Translations under genes and position numbers: made by a program
The notes under the pieces: model-generated
What the model saw: the letters and a program-made list of their open reading frames with translations, nothing else
Told to the model about the DNA's origin: nothing
Databases searched by the model: none
Source: a virus
IMG/VR virus record: IMGVR_UViG_3300027659_000014
Location: 1-64,000 of that record
DNA length: 64,000 nt
Strand: one strand, 5' to 3'
Shown here: positions 63,682 through 64,000 of the stretch, one piece after another
How the letters are laid out: the number at the start of each line of letters is the position of its first letter
Numbering within the stretch: position 1 is the stretch's first letter

Positions 63682-64000
63682 TTAATCCCAAATTTTTTTA
63701 CTTCTCATATAACCTAAAACACAAGCATAAGCATCTGTTTGGTCAAAATTTTCTTTCTTTAAAGTATTGTTTTTAGTGTAATGCCATTGTATTTGTGGTT
63801 CTTTTTTTGCAACTAAATCCCAAATAATCATTTTTTTGTCTATATCTTTAGGAAGTCCTCCAAATAAAACATGTTTTTTTTTATCGTTTTCTTTTACTAA
63901 TTCAGGAAACGCAAATTTTCTTGAGTTATATGTAGATATGAATTCAGGAACAATACCTATCATATCATAAATTGTTTTACATATTAATGTATTAAATCTT
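63682..64000 (-). CDS. Probable RuvC/RNase H-like nuclease, N-terminus cut by window edge
   Basis: The frame is open to the right edge (at least 105 codons); an internal ATG at 63963 is unlikely to be the start because the frame runs on through RFNTLICKTIYD. EFISTYNSRKFAFPELVKEN and the C-terminal ENFDQTDAYACVLGYM have the D-x-x-DA-A pattern that closes RuvC-like active sites. A Holliday-junction resolvase is the best guess, given gp46/gp47 and nuclease genes nearby. Confidence 0.5.
   Translation of the reverse strand, partial: RFNTLICKTIYDMIGIVPEFISTYNSRKFAFPELVKENDKKKHVLFGGLPKDIDKKMIIWDLVAKKEPQIQWHYTKNNTLKKENFDQTDAYACVLGYMRSKKIWD

Noticed and set aside
1-64000. tRNA genes
   Set aside because: I looked for cloverleaf-like T-arm and acceptor patterns on both strands and saw none. 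The GGTTCAACC at about 51792 lies in the interleaved-stem region and lacks an acceptor stem.

Overview
The window is a compact, visibly AT-rich stretch of a large tailed-phage genome whose host is very probably a Bacteroidetes (Flavobacteria-like) bacterium. Phage identity rests on a T4-like recombination pair (SbcC/gp46-like and SbcD/gp47-like), a zinc-finger/TOPRIM primase, a RecB/Cas4-like nuclease, thymidylate synthase, DUF3310, DUF932 and DUF6915 proteins, holin-like proteins beside an L,D-transpeptidase-fold endolysin candidate, and a Thr-Pro-repeat fibre protein. The host guess rests on promoters of the form TAnnTTTG just upstream of many genes, absence of clear Shine-Dalgarno sequences, signal peptides that appear to end just before Gln, a histone H1-like (Hc1) protein of the type common in Bacteroidetes, and a DnaK with Bacteroidetes-type sequence details. 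About 85 of roughly 100 genes lie on the minus strand. No tRNA, CRISPR array or insertion sequence was seen.

Layout. 1-10.9 kb: a glycosyltransferase cut by the left edge, then mostly unknown acidic proteins, several with a shared N-terminal tag, a zinc-ribbon protein, a PD-(D/E)XK-like protein and DUF6915. 11-15 kb: an alanine-rich hendecad-repeat coiled-coil protein and a probable lysis cassette (two small membrane proteins, a sensor-like membrane protein, a small secreted protein, an L,D-transpeptidase-like enzyme). 15-23.5 kb: thymidylate synthase and many small early-type genes, a phosphoesterase and a lipoprotein. 23.6-25.5 kb: full-length DnaK. 26-31.6 kb: tagged ECF-type sigma factor, lipoprotein, Nudix hydrolase, DUF192 protein, DNA methyltransferase, DUF3310 protein. 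31.6-32.7 kb: type II glutamine synthetase. 33-43.5 kb: tagged acidic and LRR proteins, glutaredoxin/thioredoxin pair, DUF932, Dam-like methylase, DnaJ. 43.5-51.7 kb: unknown and membrane/coiled-coil proteins, the Hc1-like protein, a multi-tagged zinc-finger protein, a degenerate amidase and a structured non-coding region. 52-61.7 kb: group-2-like sigma factor, gp46/gp47 pair, acetyltransferase, nuclease, primase. 61.7-63.6 kb: plus-strand fibre genes. The right edge cuts a probable RuvC-like nuclease.

Main new observation. At least twelve otherwise unrelated proteins begin with one of three related short amphipathic peptides ending in (I/L)-x-x-E: for example MKELIRKILKEE, MKIILTESQYSTLLNE and the RIKEMMGIITES type. 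In T4, internal head proteins carry a short N-terminal capsid-targeting sequence removed by the gp21 prohead protease at (L/I)-x-x-E. By analogy the tagged set here, including a sigma factor and a peptidoglycan-binding protein, is proposed to be packaged in the capsid and delivered with the DNA. This is inference; no prohead protease is in the window.

Two promoter-like classes appear. TAnnTTTG, the host primary-sigma -7 element, precedes replication, repair and chaperone genes. TATTTATA, usually 4-17 bases before the start codon, precedes tagged proteins, the fibre operon and other presumed late genes. This suggests an early/late programme in which late mRNAs have very short leaders or none.
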